Assembly (NCBI RefSeq): GCF_036010665.1
Contig: NZ_CP108581.1
Span: forward strand, 3,949,501-4,013,500
Length of the DNA stretch: 64,000 nucleotides
From: Microbispora sp. NBC_01189
Lineage (GTDB): Bacteria; Actinomycetota; Actinomycetes; Streptosporangiales; Streptosporangiaceae
Direction of reading: 5' to 3'
Shown piece after piece: positions 27,216 through 36,024 of this stretch (position 1 is its first letter; every line of letters starts with the position of its first letter). The notes under the pieces were generated by a model. The model worked only from the letters and a program-made list of their open reading frames with translations, did no database searches and had not been told where the DNA came from. The position numbers and the translations under genes are program-made.

Positions 27216-27928
27216 GTGTTCTGCTGATACAGCTCGCCGGACCCTTGCAGGCGTGGGGCTCCTCCTCCCGCTTCGCCCGCCGATCCACCGAGGCCGCCCC
27301 CACCAAGAGCGGGGTCGTCGGGCTGCTCGCCGCCGCTCAGGGCCGTCTGCGGGGCGACGACCTCGCCGACCTGGCCGCGCTGAAGTTCGGCGTACGGATC
27401 GACCAGCCCGGCATGCGCCTGCGCGACTTCCACACCGCCCACCGCTTCGACACCGACGCGGCCATGCCGGTGTCGGAGCGGTACTACCTTGCCGACGCGG
27501 TCTTCGTGGCAGGCGTCGAAGGTGAGCAGGGCCTGGTGGAGGAGCTGCACCGGGCGCTGCGCGACCCGGTCTTCCTTCCCTACCTCGGACGCCGCTCCTG
27601 TCCGCCGTCCCGGCCCGTTGATCTGGGCGTTCGGCACGACCTCACCCTTGAGGATGCGCTCGCGCGGCAGGAGTGGCGGGCATCCCGCTGGTACCAGCGG
27701 CGACACCGAACCCAACAGCACGTCGAACTCGAAGCGCTGATCGAAGCCACACCGGCGGACGGCGCGGTCGACACCCTGCGTGACCAGCCGCTGAGCTTCG
27801 ACCCGCTGCACCGCCGCTACGCCCTGCGCGGCGTCCGGCGGATCACCGTCCCTGGGGTGCCCAACCCCACCGCACGCGTTCCGCTCCCACTGAGCCACGA
27901 CCCCACCGCCGTCCTGCGAGGCGCCTGA
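27212..27928 (+). CDS. casD: Cascade subunit Cas5e (CasD)
   Basis: Cas5e caps the 5' end of the crRNA and holds the 8-nt handle. The 238-residue protein begins MSVLLIQLAGPLQAWGSSSR, the standard N-terminus, and has TKSGVVGLLAAAQGR and DFHTAHRFDT motifs. It overlaps cas7 by 4 bp and cas6e by one base. Confidence -1.
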   Translation: MSVLLIQLAGPLQAWGSSSRFARRSTEAAPTKSGVVGLLAAAQGRLRGDDLADLAALKFGVRIDQPGMRLRDFHTAHRFDTDAAMPVSERYYLADAVFVAGVEGEQGLVEELHRALRDPVFLPYLGRRSCPPSRPVDLGVRHDLTLEDALARQEWRASRWYQRRHRTQQHVELEALIEATPADGAVDTLRDQPLSFDPLHRRYALRGVRRITVPGVPNPTARVPLPLSHDPTAVLRGA

Positions 27929-28617
27929 TGTACCTGACCCGCTTCCGCATCAACACCGCCCGCGTTGGCGCCCGGCGGCTGCTGTCCTCACCCCAACGGA
28001 TGCACGCGGCGGTGATGTCGTCCTTCGCGGAGATCCCCGCGCCCGCCGGACAGGGCCCCCGCGTTCTGTGGCGCATCGATCAGGACAGCCCCACCGCGAC
28101 ACACCTGCACATCGTCAGCCCCGCCAAGCCCGACCTCACCCACCTCGTGGAACAGGTCGGCTGGCCGCAGACCGGCCGCTGGGAGACCTTCGACTACGGG
28201 CCGTTCCTCGACCGGCTCGCGGCCGGCCAGCGGTGGGCGTTCCGGCTTACCGCCAACCCCGTCCACACCGCCCGCCGTAGGGACGACGAACCCACCAAGA
28301 TCACCGCGCACGTCGGAGTACGGCACCAGATGGGCTGGCTCCTGCAGCGCCAGGACAACGCCGGATTCCGTGTCATTGAGAAGGCATCGGAGCATCAGCT
28401 GGTCCCCGAACGGGACCGCCACGAACTCGTCGTCCGCAACCGGCGGGAGCTCGCTTTCACCAAGGCCGGTCAAGGCAAGCCGGTCACTCTGGTCTCCGTC
28501 ACCTTTGACGGACGCCTGGAGGTGACCGACCCCGCCGTACTGCGGCGTACCCTCACTCACGGCCTGGGCAAGGCCAAAGGCTACGGCTGTGGCCTGATGA
28601 CTCTGGTCAAGGCGTGA
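27928..28617 (+). CDS. casE: crRNA-processing endoribonuclease Cas6e (Cse3/CasE)
   Basis: Cas6e cuts the pre-crRNA at the base of the repeat hairpin and stays bound to the 3' stem. The 229-residue RAMP protein begins MYLTRFRINTARVGARRLLS. It has His26 in PQRMHAAVM, the position of the catalytic His in characterised Cas6e enzymes. The C-terminal glycine-rich loop GLGKAKGYGCGLMTL is intact. It would also be the enzyme that processes the mini-CRISPR RNA. Confidence -1.
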   Translation: MYLTRFRINTARVGARRLLSSPQRMHAAVMSSFAEIPAPAGQGPRVLWRIDQDSPTATHLHIVSPAKPDLTHLVEQVGWPQTGRWETFDYGPFLDRLAAGQRWAFRLTANPVHTARRRDDEPTKITAHVGVRHQMGWLLQRQDNAGFRVIEKASEHQLVPERDRHELVVRNRRELAFTKAGQGKPVTLVSVTFDGRLEVTDPAVLRRTLTHGLGKAKGYGCGLMTLVKA

Positions 28618-28620
28618 CTC

Positions 28621-29583
28621 ATGGCGACAGTAGGCCGGCGAGGAGCCTCCTCACCTCGCGAACTCACCCGAATCAGTGACCGGATCTCCTTCATCTACCT
28701 CGAACGTTGCACCCTGCACCGCGAGGACAACGCCATCACCGCCGAAGACGCCAACGGCATCACCCACATCCCCTCCGCCACCATCGGAACCCTGCTGCTG
28801 GGCCCCGGTACCCGGGTCACCCATCAGGCGATGAGCGTCCTCGGGGACAGTGGAGCGGGAGTCGTATGGGTGGGGGAGCACGGCGTGCGCTTCTATTCCG
28901 GCGGCCGATCCCTCAACCGGTCCTCCACCTTCGTCGAGGCGCAGGCCACCAAGTGGGCCAACCGGCGCACGCGCCTGGAAGTCGCCCGCGAGATGTACCG
29001 CATGCGCTTCCCGAACGAGAACCCCGACGGCCTCACCCGGCACGAACTTCTCGGCAGGGAAGGCCGCCGGGTCAAAGATTCCTACCGGGCCCAGGCCGCC
29101 CGCGTCGGGATCCCCTGGAACGGGCGCGTCTACACCCCCGGCTCATTCGACTCCGGCGACCCCGTCAACCAGGCGGTCACCGCGGCCGCCCAATGCATGT
29201 ACGGCATCGCCCAGACCACCGTGCACGCCCTGGGCTGCGCCCCCGGCCTCGGATTCATCCACTCCGGCCACGAACTGGCCTTCGTACTGGACATCGCCGA
29301 CCTGTACAAGACCGAGATCGCCCTGCCGATCGCCTTCGACATCGCCGCAGAAAGCCCTGAAGACGTCGGCTCTTTCACCCGCCGCGCCATCCGCGATCAC
29401 GTGAACAAGATCGGTCTCCTGCGGCGGTGTGTGAAGGACATCAAGCATCTCCTCCTGACCGACGGAGGAGGCGACGACCCCACCGGAAACGACATCGACC
29501 GAGTCACACTCCAAAGTGACCACGGCGTAGAACTCGAGGCCGGCCGTAACTACGACGGCGAATACTACGAGGTGGACTGGTGA
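28621..29583 (+). CDS. cas1: CRISPR integrase Cas1 (type I-E)
   Basis: Cas1 integrates new spacers at the leader end with Cas2. The 320-residue protein has the N-terminal beta domain (ISFIYLERCTLHREDNAI), then the helical catalytic domain with AAQCMYGIAQTTVHALGCAP and IHSGHELAFVLDIADLYK. The last supplies the conserved His and Asp metal ligands. It follows cas6e by 3 bp and overlaps cas2. Confidence -1.
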   Translation: MATVGRRGASSPRELTRISDRISFIYLERCTLHREDNAITAEDANGITHIPSATIGTLLLGPGTRVTHQAMSVLGDSGAGVVWVGEHGVRFYSGGRSLNRSSTFVEAQATKWANRRTRLEVAREMYRMRFPNENPDGLTRHELLGREGRRVKDSYRAQAARVGIPWNGRVYTPGSFDSGDPVNQAVTAAAQCMYGIAQTTVHALGCAPGLGFIHSGHELAFVLDIADLYKTEIALPIAFDIAAESPEDVGSFTRRAIRDHVNKIGLLRRCVKDIKHLLLTDGGGDDPTGNDIDRVTLQSDHGVELEAGRNYDGEYYEVDW

Positions 29584-29948
29584 CGGTCATCGTCCTCACC
29601 CGCTGCCCTGCCGGCCTACGAGGCTTCCTCACCCGGTGGCTGATGGAAATCTCCCCCGGCGTCTTCATCGGCGGCCCCTCCGCACGGATTCGGGAAGCGC
29701 TCTGGAACGAGGTCCAGCACTACGCCGACACCGGCCGCGCCCTTCTGGCCTACACCACGGACAACGAGCAGGGCTTCACCTTCGAGACCTACGACCATAA
29801 GTGGCATCCGATTGATCACGAAGGCCTCATCCTGCTCCGTCGTCCCAAGGACCAGCCCACCGTGAGCGCCACGCCCGCTCCCTCCGGCTGGAGCAAGGCC
29901 GCACAACGCCGCCGCTACGGCCGCGGAGGCCAGACCAAGCCAGGGTAG
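29580..29948 (+). CDS. cas2: CRISPR adaptation protein Cas2 (type I-E)
   Basis: Cas2e is the dimeric centre of the Cas1-Cas2 integrase. The 122-residue protein has the usual MTVIVLTRCPAGLRGFLTRW start, the EISPGVFIG strand and a C-terminal extension after LILLRRPKDQ that ends in a basic GRGGQTKPG tail. The start is a GTG that overlaps the cas1 stop (GTGA). Array 2 begins 119 bp downstream. Confidence -1.
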   Translation: MTVIVLTRCPAGLRGFLTRWLMEISPGVFIGGPSARIREALWNEVQHYADTGRALLAYTTDNEQGFTFETYDHKWHPIDHEGLILLRRPKDQPTVSATPAPSGWSKAAQRRRYGRGGQTKPG

Positions 29949-30067
29949 GAAACCGCACAGCTGACATTCGCAGAACTGGCTCATCGCCGGGCGTGCCGGA
30001 AATGTCCAAATTCACGCAAGTGCTCAAAACTGGGCTCTCACTCAGATAAAGCAGCAGGTCAGCCAGT
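29949..30067 (+). promoter_or_regulatory. Leader of CRISPR array 2
   Basis: This AT-richer stretch between cas2 and the first repeat has AAGTGCTC at 30018-30025 and GCAGGTCAGCCAGT at 30054-30067, directly before the repeat. The same blocks lie at the same distances before array 1. It should carry the promoter and the Cas1-Cas2 integration signals. Confidence -1.
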
Positions 30068-32090
30068 GTGCTCCCCGCGTACGCGGGGATGGTCCCCCTC
30101 TCCGGATCAAGGCCACCGTCACCGTCTCGTGCTCCCCGCGTACGCGGGGATGGTCCCCCCACCCAGGCCGATGTTCCTGGGCAGGTCAGGTGCTCCCCGC
30201 GTACGCGGGGATGGTCCGCGTCTCGGCCAGGTCGTGCGTCTCGTACGGGCGTGCTCCCCGCGTACGCGGGGATGGTCCCTTCCCGTGGTCCCTCGGGTGC
30301 AGGGCCTCGTTGTGCTCCCCGCGTACGCGGGGATGGTCCCCGGGCGACCATGCGCGGGAAGGTCATCGGGGGGTGCTCCCCGCGTACGCGGGGATGGTCC
30401 CAGCCCGAGAATCGACGGGTACGGGCACCCGGCGTGCTCCCCGCGTACGCGGGGATGGTCCCCATGAGCGGCGCAGCCCGAGGCGCGCGGCGAAGTGCTC
30501 CCCGCGTACGCGGGGATGGTCCTCTGCCGGCGTACGGGCCGGCTCCGGCGGGGTAGTGCTCCCCGCGTACGCGGGGATGGTCCCGTCGAGGCGGGGTTGG
30601 TGTACGCCAGCCGGTCGTGCTCCCCGCGTACGCGGGGATGGTCCCCTGCCGAGAAAAGCCCTCAGCCTGCCCAGAAAGTGCTCCCCGCGTACGCGGGGAT
30701 GGTCCCCCCGCGATCACCATGTATGAGAGCGCGGCGAGGTGCTCCCCGCGTACGCGGGGATGGTCCCGGGACGGAGCCGGAGTTCGGGGAGTTGGTCCGG
30801 TGCTCCCCGCGTACGCGGGGATGGTCCCATGCGGCGGGCCCGCACCACCGCCACCTCGTCGTGCTCCCCGCGTACGCGGGGATGGTCCCACCATTGCGCC
30901 GAAAATCGCATGGCTGCACAAGTGCTCCCCGCGTACGCGGGGATGGTCCCGACGTCTTCGGCCTCAAGCCCAAGTCGACGCTGTGCTCCCCGCGTACGCG
31001 GGGATGGTCCCGCTTGGACGTCCGTGACCTCCGGGTGCCAATGGTGCTCCCCGCGTACGCGGGGATGGTCCCGGCACCGGGACCGTCTGGGCGAACGCTG
31101 ACTAGTGCTCCCCGCGTACGCGGGGATGGTCCCCCGCGAATGGGCCTCATCGGCGGTGAGCGGCTGTGCTCCCCGCGTACGCGGGGATGGTCCCACCTGG
31201 CACGACACCCACTGGGGTGTGTGCCGGTGCTCCCCGCGTACGCGGGGATGGTCCCCTGGCGAAGCCCGACCCGGCCGGGATCGACATGTGCTCCCCGCGT
31301 ACGCGGGGATGGTCCCTGGACAGTCAACGCCACATGGCCGGTGCCGGCGTGCTCCCCGCGTACGCGGGGATGGTCCCGTGAGTGTCGCGGTGACCGTCAT
31401 CGACGTCGAGTGCTCCCCGCGTACGCGGGGATGGTCCCGGCGCGAACCCGCCGGACCTGGTCGAGGTCGCGTGCTCCCCGCGTACGCGGGGATGGTCCCG
31501 CGTAGTCCTCACGCATGTTGCGCGCCAACTCGTGCTCCCCGCGTACGCGGGGATGGTCCCAGGCGCCCGATCAGCGGGTAGCGCTCGGCGAGGTGCTCCC
31601 CGCGTACGCGGGGATGGTCCCCCCTGATCTCCTGCCCGCACCATCGGGCGGGCGTGCTCCCCGCGTACGCGGGGATGGTCCCCACTGCGGGGAATGCCCG
31701 GCGACCTCCGTCAGGTGCTCCCCGCGTACGCGGGGATAGTCCCGGTCCTGGCTACTGTCCAGCCGGTGGCGGCCCGTGCTCCCCGCGCACGCGGGGATGG
31801 TCCCTCGCGCTCCATGACCTTGGTGGCCGGGCCCGGGTGCTCCCCGCGTGCGCGGGGATGGTCCCCGGAGACGTACGCGGCGCGGGGCCGGGATCGAGTG
31901 CTCCCCGCGCACGCGGGGATGGTCCCTCCCAGGACCCCGCGAGGTCTCCGAGCACGACGTGCTCCCCGCGCACGCGGGGATGGTCCTGGCGCGTTCGAGC
32001 GATACATCATCGCGCTGGTGTGCTCCCCGCGTGCGCGGGGATGGTCCACCGAGTCGATCCGGCTCACCCGCCGGGCCGGGGTGCTCCCCG
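30068..32090 (+). CRISPR. Type I-E CRISPR array 2 (33 full repeats plus a truncated one)
   Basis: 29-bp repeats start every 61 bp from 30068 to 32020 without exception, giving 33 spacers of 32 nt. The terminal repeat at 32081 is cut after GTGCTCCCCG. The first 28 repeats have the core CCCCGCGTACGCGGGG. The repeat at 31715 has GATAGTCCC in place of GATGGTCCC. The five distal repeats (31776, 31837, 31898, 31959, 32020) have GCGCAC or GCGTGC cores like array 1. Spacers appear unique by eye. The orientation is downstream of cas2 with the leader at 29949-30067, so the array is probably active in acquisition. Confidence -1.
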
Positions 32091-32181
32091 CTCATGAGAA
32101 CGGACACGAGAAACACCTGCTCAGCGGACAGGGAATTCGTGGCTGATGGACGTGTAGTCCGCGCTGGCGGTCATCGGAACT

Positions 32182-33905
32182 GGATCTGGCCCACATCTCG
32201 TGATCGTTACGACCCCCTGCACCTGGATTTCTGTGATCATGACTCGGGTGTGATCAGCCTGGGCTTGGAGCCCTCCTTCCTCACCTTGCCGGCGTCGTTG
32301 TTGACCGCGTGGAGGTGGCCGAGGCGTACGTGACGATCTGGGTTCGTCCCCGTGCCGAGCAGGGCACATGCCCGAAGTGCGGGTGCGTCTCCACTCGTGT
32401 GCATAGTCACTATGAGCGACGGCTCGCTGATGCGGCGCTCGGCGGTCGCAGGGTGCTGATCCGGGTGCTGTCCCGCCGGTTCTTCTGCGACAACAGCCTC
32501 TGCCCCGCCCAGACGTTCGCCGAGCAGATCGCAGGCTTGACCAGGCCGTACGCGCGGAGGAGCCCGTTGTTGACCGGGATGCTGGATGCGATCGCGCTGG
32601 CGTTGGCGGGCCGCGCGGGTGCCCGCCTGGCCGACCTGCTCGGGCTGAGGACCAGCCGCAGCACGCTGCTGCGCCGGATCCGGGCGATGCCCGATCCGGA
32701 GATCGGTGTGGTGACTGTGCTCGGGGTGGACGATTTCGCGTTCCGCCGTGGCCACGTCTACGGAACGATCCTGATCAACATGGACACCCATGACCCGGTC
32801 GACGTGCTGCCCGACCGGGAGGCCGAGACGCTGGCCGCATGGCTGCGCGCGCACCCGGGCGTCGAGGTGATCTGCCGGGACCGCGCCGGAGCCTATGCCG
32901 ACGGCGCCCGTACCGGCGCACCGGACGCCATCCAGACTGCTGACCGCTGGCATCTGTGGAACAACCTGGGCAAATACGTGGAGAAGACGGTGGCCGCCCA
33001 CCACCACTGTCTGCGCCGCGCCGACCCTGCCCAGCCAGCCCCGGTCGCCGGCAAACCCGACCGCGACCTGCAGCAACTGGCCGACAACGCGGCTAAGGCC
33101 CGCGCGGAGACCAGCGCGATCGTGGTCCGCACGCGCGAACGCTACGCCAAGGTCCAGGCGTTGAAGGCCGCAGGTAAGGGCATCAAGCCGATCATGCGCG
33201 AGCTCGGCCTGGCCAAGGAGACCGTCCGCCGGTTCTACCGCGCCGAGACGGCCGAGGACGTCGTGGCCACCAGCGTGGCCGGGCGGCCGAGCAAGCTTGA
33301 CCCGTACAAGCCTCACCTGCATGAACGCTGGAACCAGGGCTGTACCAATGTCCTGGAACTGCACCGCGAGATCGCCGCGCGGGGGTACCGAGGCAGCTAC
33401 GGCTCGGTCCGCGACTACCTGGCCCCGTTCCGCGAGACCGGCGTCGCGCCGCCCGCCGTCACCAAGCCGCCCAAGGTGCGCACCCTCACCGCGTGGATCA
33501 TGACCCATCCCGACAACCTCGACAGCGACGACCAACTCGCCCTCAAGCAGGCACTCGCCGACTGCCCGCACCTGGATGTCCTTGCCGGGCATGTACAGGG
33601 CTTCGCCCAGATGATGCTCGAACGTCGCGGCGATCGGCTCGACGACTGGATGGCGAAGGTAGACGCCGACGACCTGCCCTACCTGCGGTCCTTCACCAAA
33701 GGCCTCCGACAAGACCACGCGGCCGTCCTCAACGGCCTGACCCTGCAGCACAGCTCCGGCGCTGTCGAGGGCAACGTCAACCGGCTCAAGTGCTCAAGCG
33801 GCAGACCTACGGCCGCGCCACCTTCGACCTGCTTCGCAAGCGCGTGCTCCTCACAACGTGATGCTCACAGGGGGTCGTGATGATCACGAGATGTGGGCCA
33901 GATCC
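32182..33905 (+). mobile_element. ISL3-family insertion sequence with 8-bp target duplication
   Basis: Inverted ends begin GGATCTGGCCCACATCTCGT at 32182 and, in reverse complement, at 33905. About 38 bp match with two differences. TCGGAACT is duplicated on both sides (32174-32181 and 33906-33913), the 8-bp duplication typical of ISL3 elements. The 1724-bp element contains one transposase gene. It interrupts an older IS21-like end. The intact duplication shows a single recent insertion. Confidence -1.
32309..33880 (+). pseudogene. ISL3 transposase, probably frameshifted at the C-terminus
   Basis: The frame encodes the N-terminal zinc-binding part (CPKCGCVSTRVHS, then CDNSLCPAQTF), a helical HTH and the DDE catalytic domain (VLGVDDFAFRRG, then ICRDRAGAYADGA and SSGAVEGNVNRLK). 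After NRLK the expected Met-Leu-Lys-Arg-Gln sequence is found in another frame (it continues as KRQTYGRATFDLLRKRVLL to 33861). This suggests loss of one base near 33790. Homology also extends upstream of the GTG at 32309 (LLPHLAGVVVDR) without any start codon. The gene is therefore probably damaged at both ends. Confidence -1.
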
Positions 33906-33913
33906 TCGGAACT

Positions 33914-34053
33914 GACCCCGTGGGGACGGCTGAAAGCTGACCCCCTCCCCTCAAAAGCTATGCGGGGTGATCAAGGTGGAAGACTGGGCGAAGATCCGCC
34001 GCCTGCACCAGGCCACGGGCATGGTGACGTTGGCCGGTCCTCTCTCGGGCTCA
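33914..34053 (+). mobile_element. IS21-like left-end remnant with the start of istA
   Basis: Right of the ISL3 duplication are repeats of CTGACCCC (33912-33919 and 33938-33945), the kind of multiple terminal repeat found at IS21-family ends. A GTG at 33967 then opens a frame VIKVEDWAKIRRLHQATGM, which resembles the N-terminus of IS21 transposases. Similarity stops after about 19 residues, where the sequence runs into the IS256 remnant. The left part of this end probably lies before the ISL3 element (about 32140-32181). The exact IS21 boundary is not certain. Confidence -1.
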
Positions 34054-34981
34054 CCGCGGCCGGGTACCTGGCCTCCAGCGCCTCCACCACATGGCGGTGC
34101 TGGGCGTGGACCGAGGCGGCGTCCGGCTGCTCGAAGACGGTCCGCAGCATCGTCGCCACCCACGGCTGCGCCGACTTCGGGACGCGGCACAACAAGTTGC
34201 GGGCGTAGTGCGTGCGACACCTCTGCCAGGACGCGCCCGGCAGTGTGGCGGCGATCGCATCGCGCAGCCCGGCATGACAGTCGGAGACGACCAGCTCAAC
34301 GCCGGACAGGCCGCGGGCGACCAGGCCGCGTAGGAAGGCCAGCCAGCCGGCGCCGTCTTCGGAGGAGGTGACGTCCAGGCCGAGGATCTCCCGGTGGCCG
34401 TCGGCGTTGACGCCGGTGGCGACCAGGGCGTGCACGGTGACCGTCCGCCCGCCCTCACGGACCTTCTGGGTGAGGGCGTCGATCCACACGAAGGTGTAGG
34501 GGCCGCCGTCCAGCGGGCGGGACCGGAACTGCTCCACCATCCCGTCCAGCTCAGCGGCCATCGCTGAGACCTGCGACTTCGACAGGCTGGTGATGCCCAT
34601 CGATTCGGCGAGCTTTTCCACCCGGCGGGTGGATGCGCCCAGCAGGTAGGAGGTGGCCACCACGCTGGTCAGCGCCCGCTCAGCCCGGCGCCGCTTGTCC
34701 AGCAGGAAGTCGGGGAAGTAGGAGCCGGACCGCAGCCGGGGCACCGCCAGCTCGATCGACCCTGCCCGGGTGTCCCATGGCCTGCTCCGGTAGCCGTTGC
34801 GGGTGTTGACCCGCTGGTCACTGACTTCGCCGTAGCCGGCCCCGCACAGCTGCTCGACCTCGGCGTCCATCATCCGCTGGGCGAACTCCCGGATCATCGT
34901 GCGCAGCAGGTCCGGGCTCGCCGCGGCCAGGGTCTCCTCGAAGTACTCCCCGGCAGCGGGCACAATGTCATTGACGGCCAT
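34054..34981 (-). pseudogene. IS256-family (mutator) transposase, C-terminus lost
   Basis: From the ATG at 34981 the frame encodes about 309 residues of an IS256-type transposase (MAVNDIVPAAGEYFEETLAA, RNGYRSRPWDTRAGSIELAV, LLGASTRRVEKLAESMGI). The catalytic Asp residues are seen in VWIDALTQKV and VVSDCHAGLRDAI. After EARYPAAV the family sequence stops and unrelated codons follow. The last ~100 residues with the catalytic Glu are missing, so the element cannot move on its own. The upstream end lies near 35040. Confidence -1.
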
Positions 34982-35050
34982 TTCGTCCCCTTCGTGTTGA
35001 TGTGAGCGAATCGAAGGATTACGGAGTGGCCGTCTCATGTCACATTGATC

Positions 35051-35158
35051 TCACCCGCACCAGCCGCAGGGCTTGATCACCCGCACACCATCTCCCTGGA
35101 CGTGAACCTGCGGTTTCAGCCATCGCAGCTTCTGGGCGTCAGGCTGCGGATCAGGCAC
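35051..35158 (-). CDS. Possible 35-residue protein ending in CGWCG
   Basis: A GTG at 35158 opens a short frame (MPDPQPDAQKLRWLKPQVHV, then QGDGVRVIKPCGWCG). It starts 27 bp after the stop of the 35185-35445 gene and ends just before the IS256 edge. The codon use and the conserved-looking KPCGWCG tail suggest a real small gene, possibly part of the regulatory cluster. A conserved tail with two cysteines could be a metal site or a peptide to be modified. No family can be named. Confidence -1.
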   Translation of the reverse strand: MPDPQPDAQKLRWLKPQVHVQGDGVRVIKPCGWCG

Positions 35159-35184
35159 GTGGATGCCGTGATACGACGGGGGGA

Positions 35185-35445
35185 TCACTCCTTCCCCACG
35201 TGTTCGTCCGCGAGCCGGGTCTGCTCTTCGAGCTGCCGGGCCAGGTCGGCGAGATCGGACGCGTAGATCGTCATGGTCAGGTCGCTCTTGACAAGCACAC
35301 TGAAGGGGAGCTGACATCGCCTCGTCGCCGACGGCCACGGTTGGCGTCGGACGACCCAGTCGCCGCAGTACGCGTCGACGAGCCGGCGAAATGACCAATC
35401 GTCATCGGGGTCGGGCGGGGCGGAGGGCGTGCGGTTGTTGTCCAC
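35185..35445 (-). CDS. Small uncharacterised protein beside the ATP-binding regulator
   Basis: From the GTG at 35445 the product has 86 residues (MDNNRTPSAPPDPDDDWSFR onward), with a Trp-rich beginning and a C-terminal helix LADLARQLEEQTRLADEH. A TTG at 35472 is also in frame. It follows the ATP-binding protein gene by about 60 bp in the same direction and is probably co-transcribed. No domain is recognised. Confidence -1.
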   Translation of the reverse strand: MDNNRTPSAPPDPDDDWSFRRLVDAYCGDWVVRRQPWPSATRRCQLPFSVLVKSDLTMTIYASDLADLARQLEEQTRLADEHVGKE

Positions 35446-35506
35446 GGTCAGGACCTCGGTTCCTGATCTCAAGAGCCCGTCCAGCGGGGGGCAGCTTCGG
35501 ACGCGC

Positions 35507-35938
35507 CTACTCGGTGAGCAGACGCCGATTTATGGATTCAGAGCCAGGGGTCGCGGTGTCCGCGCGGCGTCGACCTTCGGAACCTGAGGGAACTGCTGGT
35601 TCCTTCAGCTCGGCCCACGTCATGTGTCCGTCCCGAGTGCGGCTGCAGCCGTACCACGGCGTGAGCTCCGACACCTCTGACCATTCGTCTCTCTCGTCGC
35701 CTGCCACGGTCTTACCTGGGTCGCGAACATCCACCCGGAGGCCGCCGTCGCCCGAGGTGATCGTGATCGCGATCACCCCGTCCTCAGGCGTGCGCCGCAC
35801 TGCGTTCGCCACCAGCCGGGACGCCACGCGTCCACACAAATCAGCAAGTTCCGGGTCGTACCTGCTCGCTGTGCTGCGTGCCCACAACCGCACCCTGTCG
35901 GCCGCCTCCGGGCGCCCAGGCAAAGTTCGCTTGTACAT
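35507..35938 (-). CDS. ATP-binding (HATPase_c, anti-sigma-like) protein
   Basis: A 143-residue protein with the GHKL fold of SpoIIAB/RsbW-like serine kinases. LADLCGRVASRLVANAVRRT corresponds to the N-box, where the usual Asn is present in VANAV, and GLRVDVRDPGK to the G1 box. The C-terminal third is poorly conserved and charged. Such proteins are very numerous in filamentous actinomycetes, where they act as anti-sigma or switch factors. The partner is unknown. It is divergent from the GntR gene, and the shared ~85 bp should contain both promoters. Confidence -1.
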   Translation of the reverse strand: MYKRTLPGRPEAADRVRLWARSTASRYDPELADLCGRVASRLVANAVRRTPEDGVIAITITSGDGGLRVDVRDPGKTVAGDERDEWSEVSELTPWYGCSRTRDGHMTWAELKEPAVPSGSEGRRRADTATPGSESINRRLLTE

Positions 35939-35942
35939 CAAG
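35930..35942. promoter_or_regulatory. Candidate operator between the ATP-binding and GntR genes
   Basis: CTTGTACATCAAG has inverted CTTG/CAAG arms around TACAT. It covers the start codon of the ATP-binding gene and lies upstream of the GntR gene, a suitable place for repression by the GntR protein. This rests on position and symmetry only. Confidence -1.
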
Positions 35943-36024
35943 GGACCGCCTAAGCTGGTGGCACTGGTCTTACTTCTGGGTCATCAGCTTGCAGGCTGGG
36001 GACACAGCCTGTCAACCTGTTCCG

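Noticed and set aside
30068-32048. Self-targeting spacers in array 2
   Set aside because: No spacer was seen by eye to match the rest of the window, but a full search could not be done, so no claim is made.
29827-32146. Long repetitive frames through CRISPR array 2 on both strands
   Set aside because: They have the same cause as in array 1, the 61-bp period (odd multiples shift the frame between units). They are not genes.
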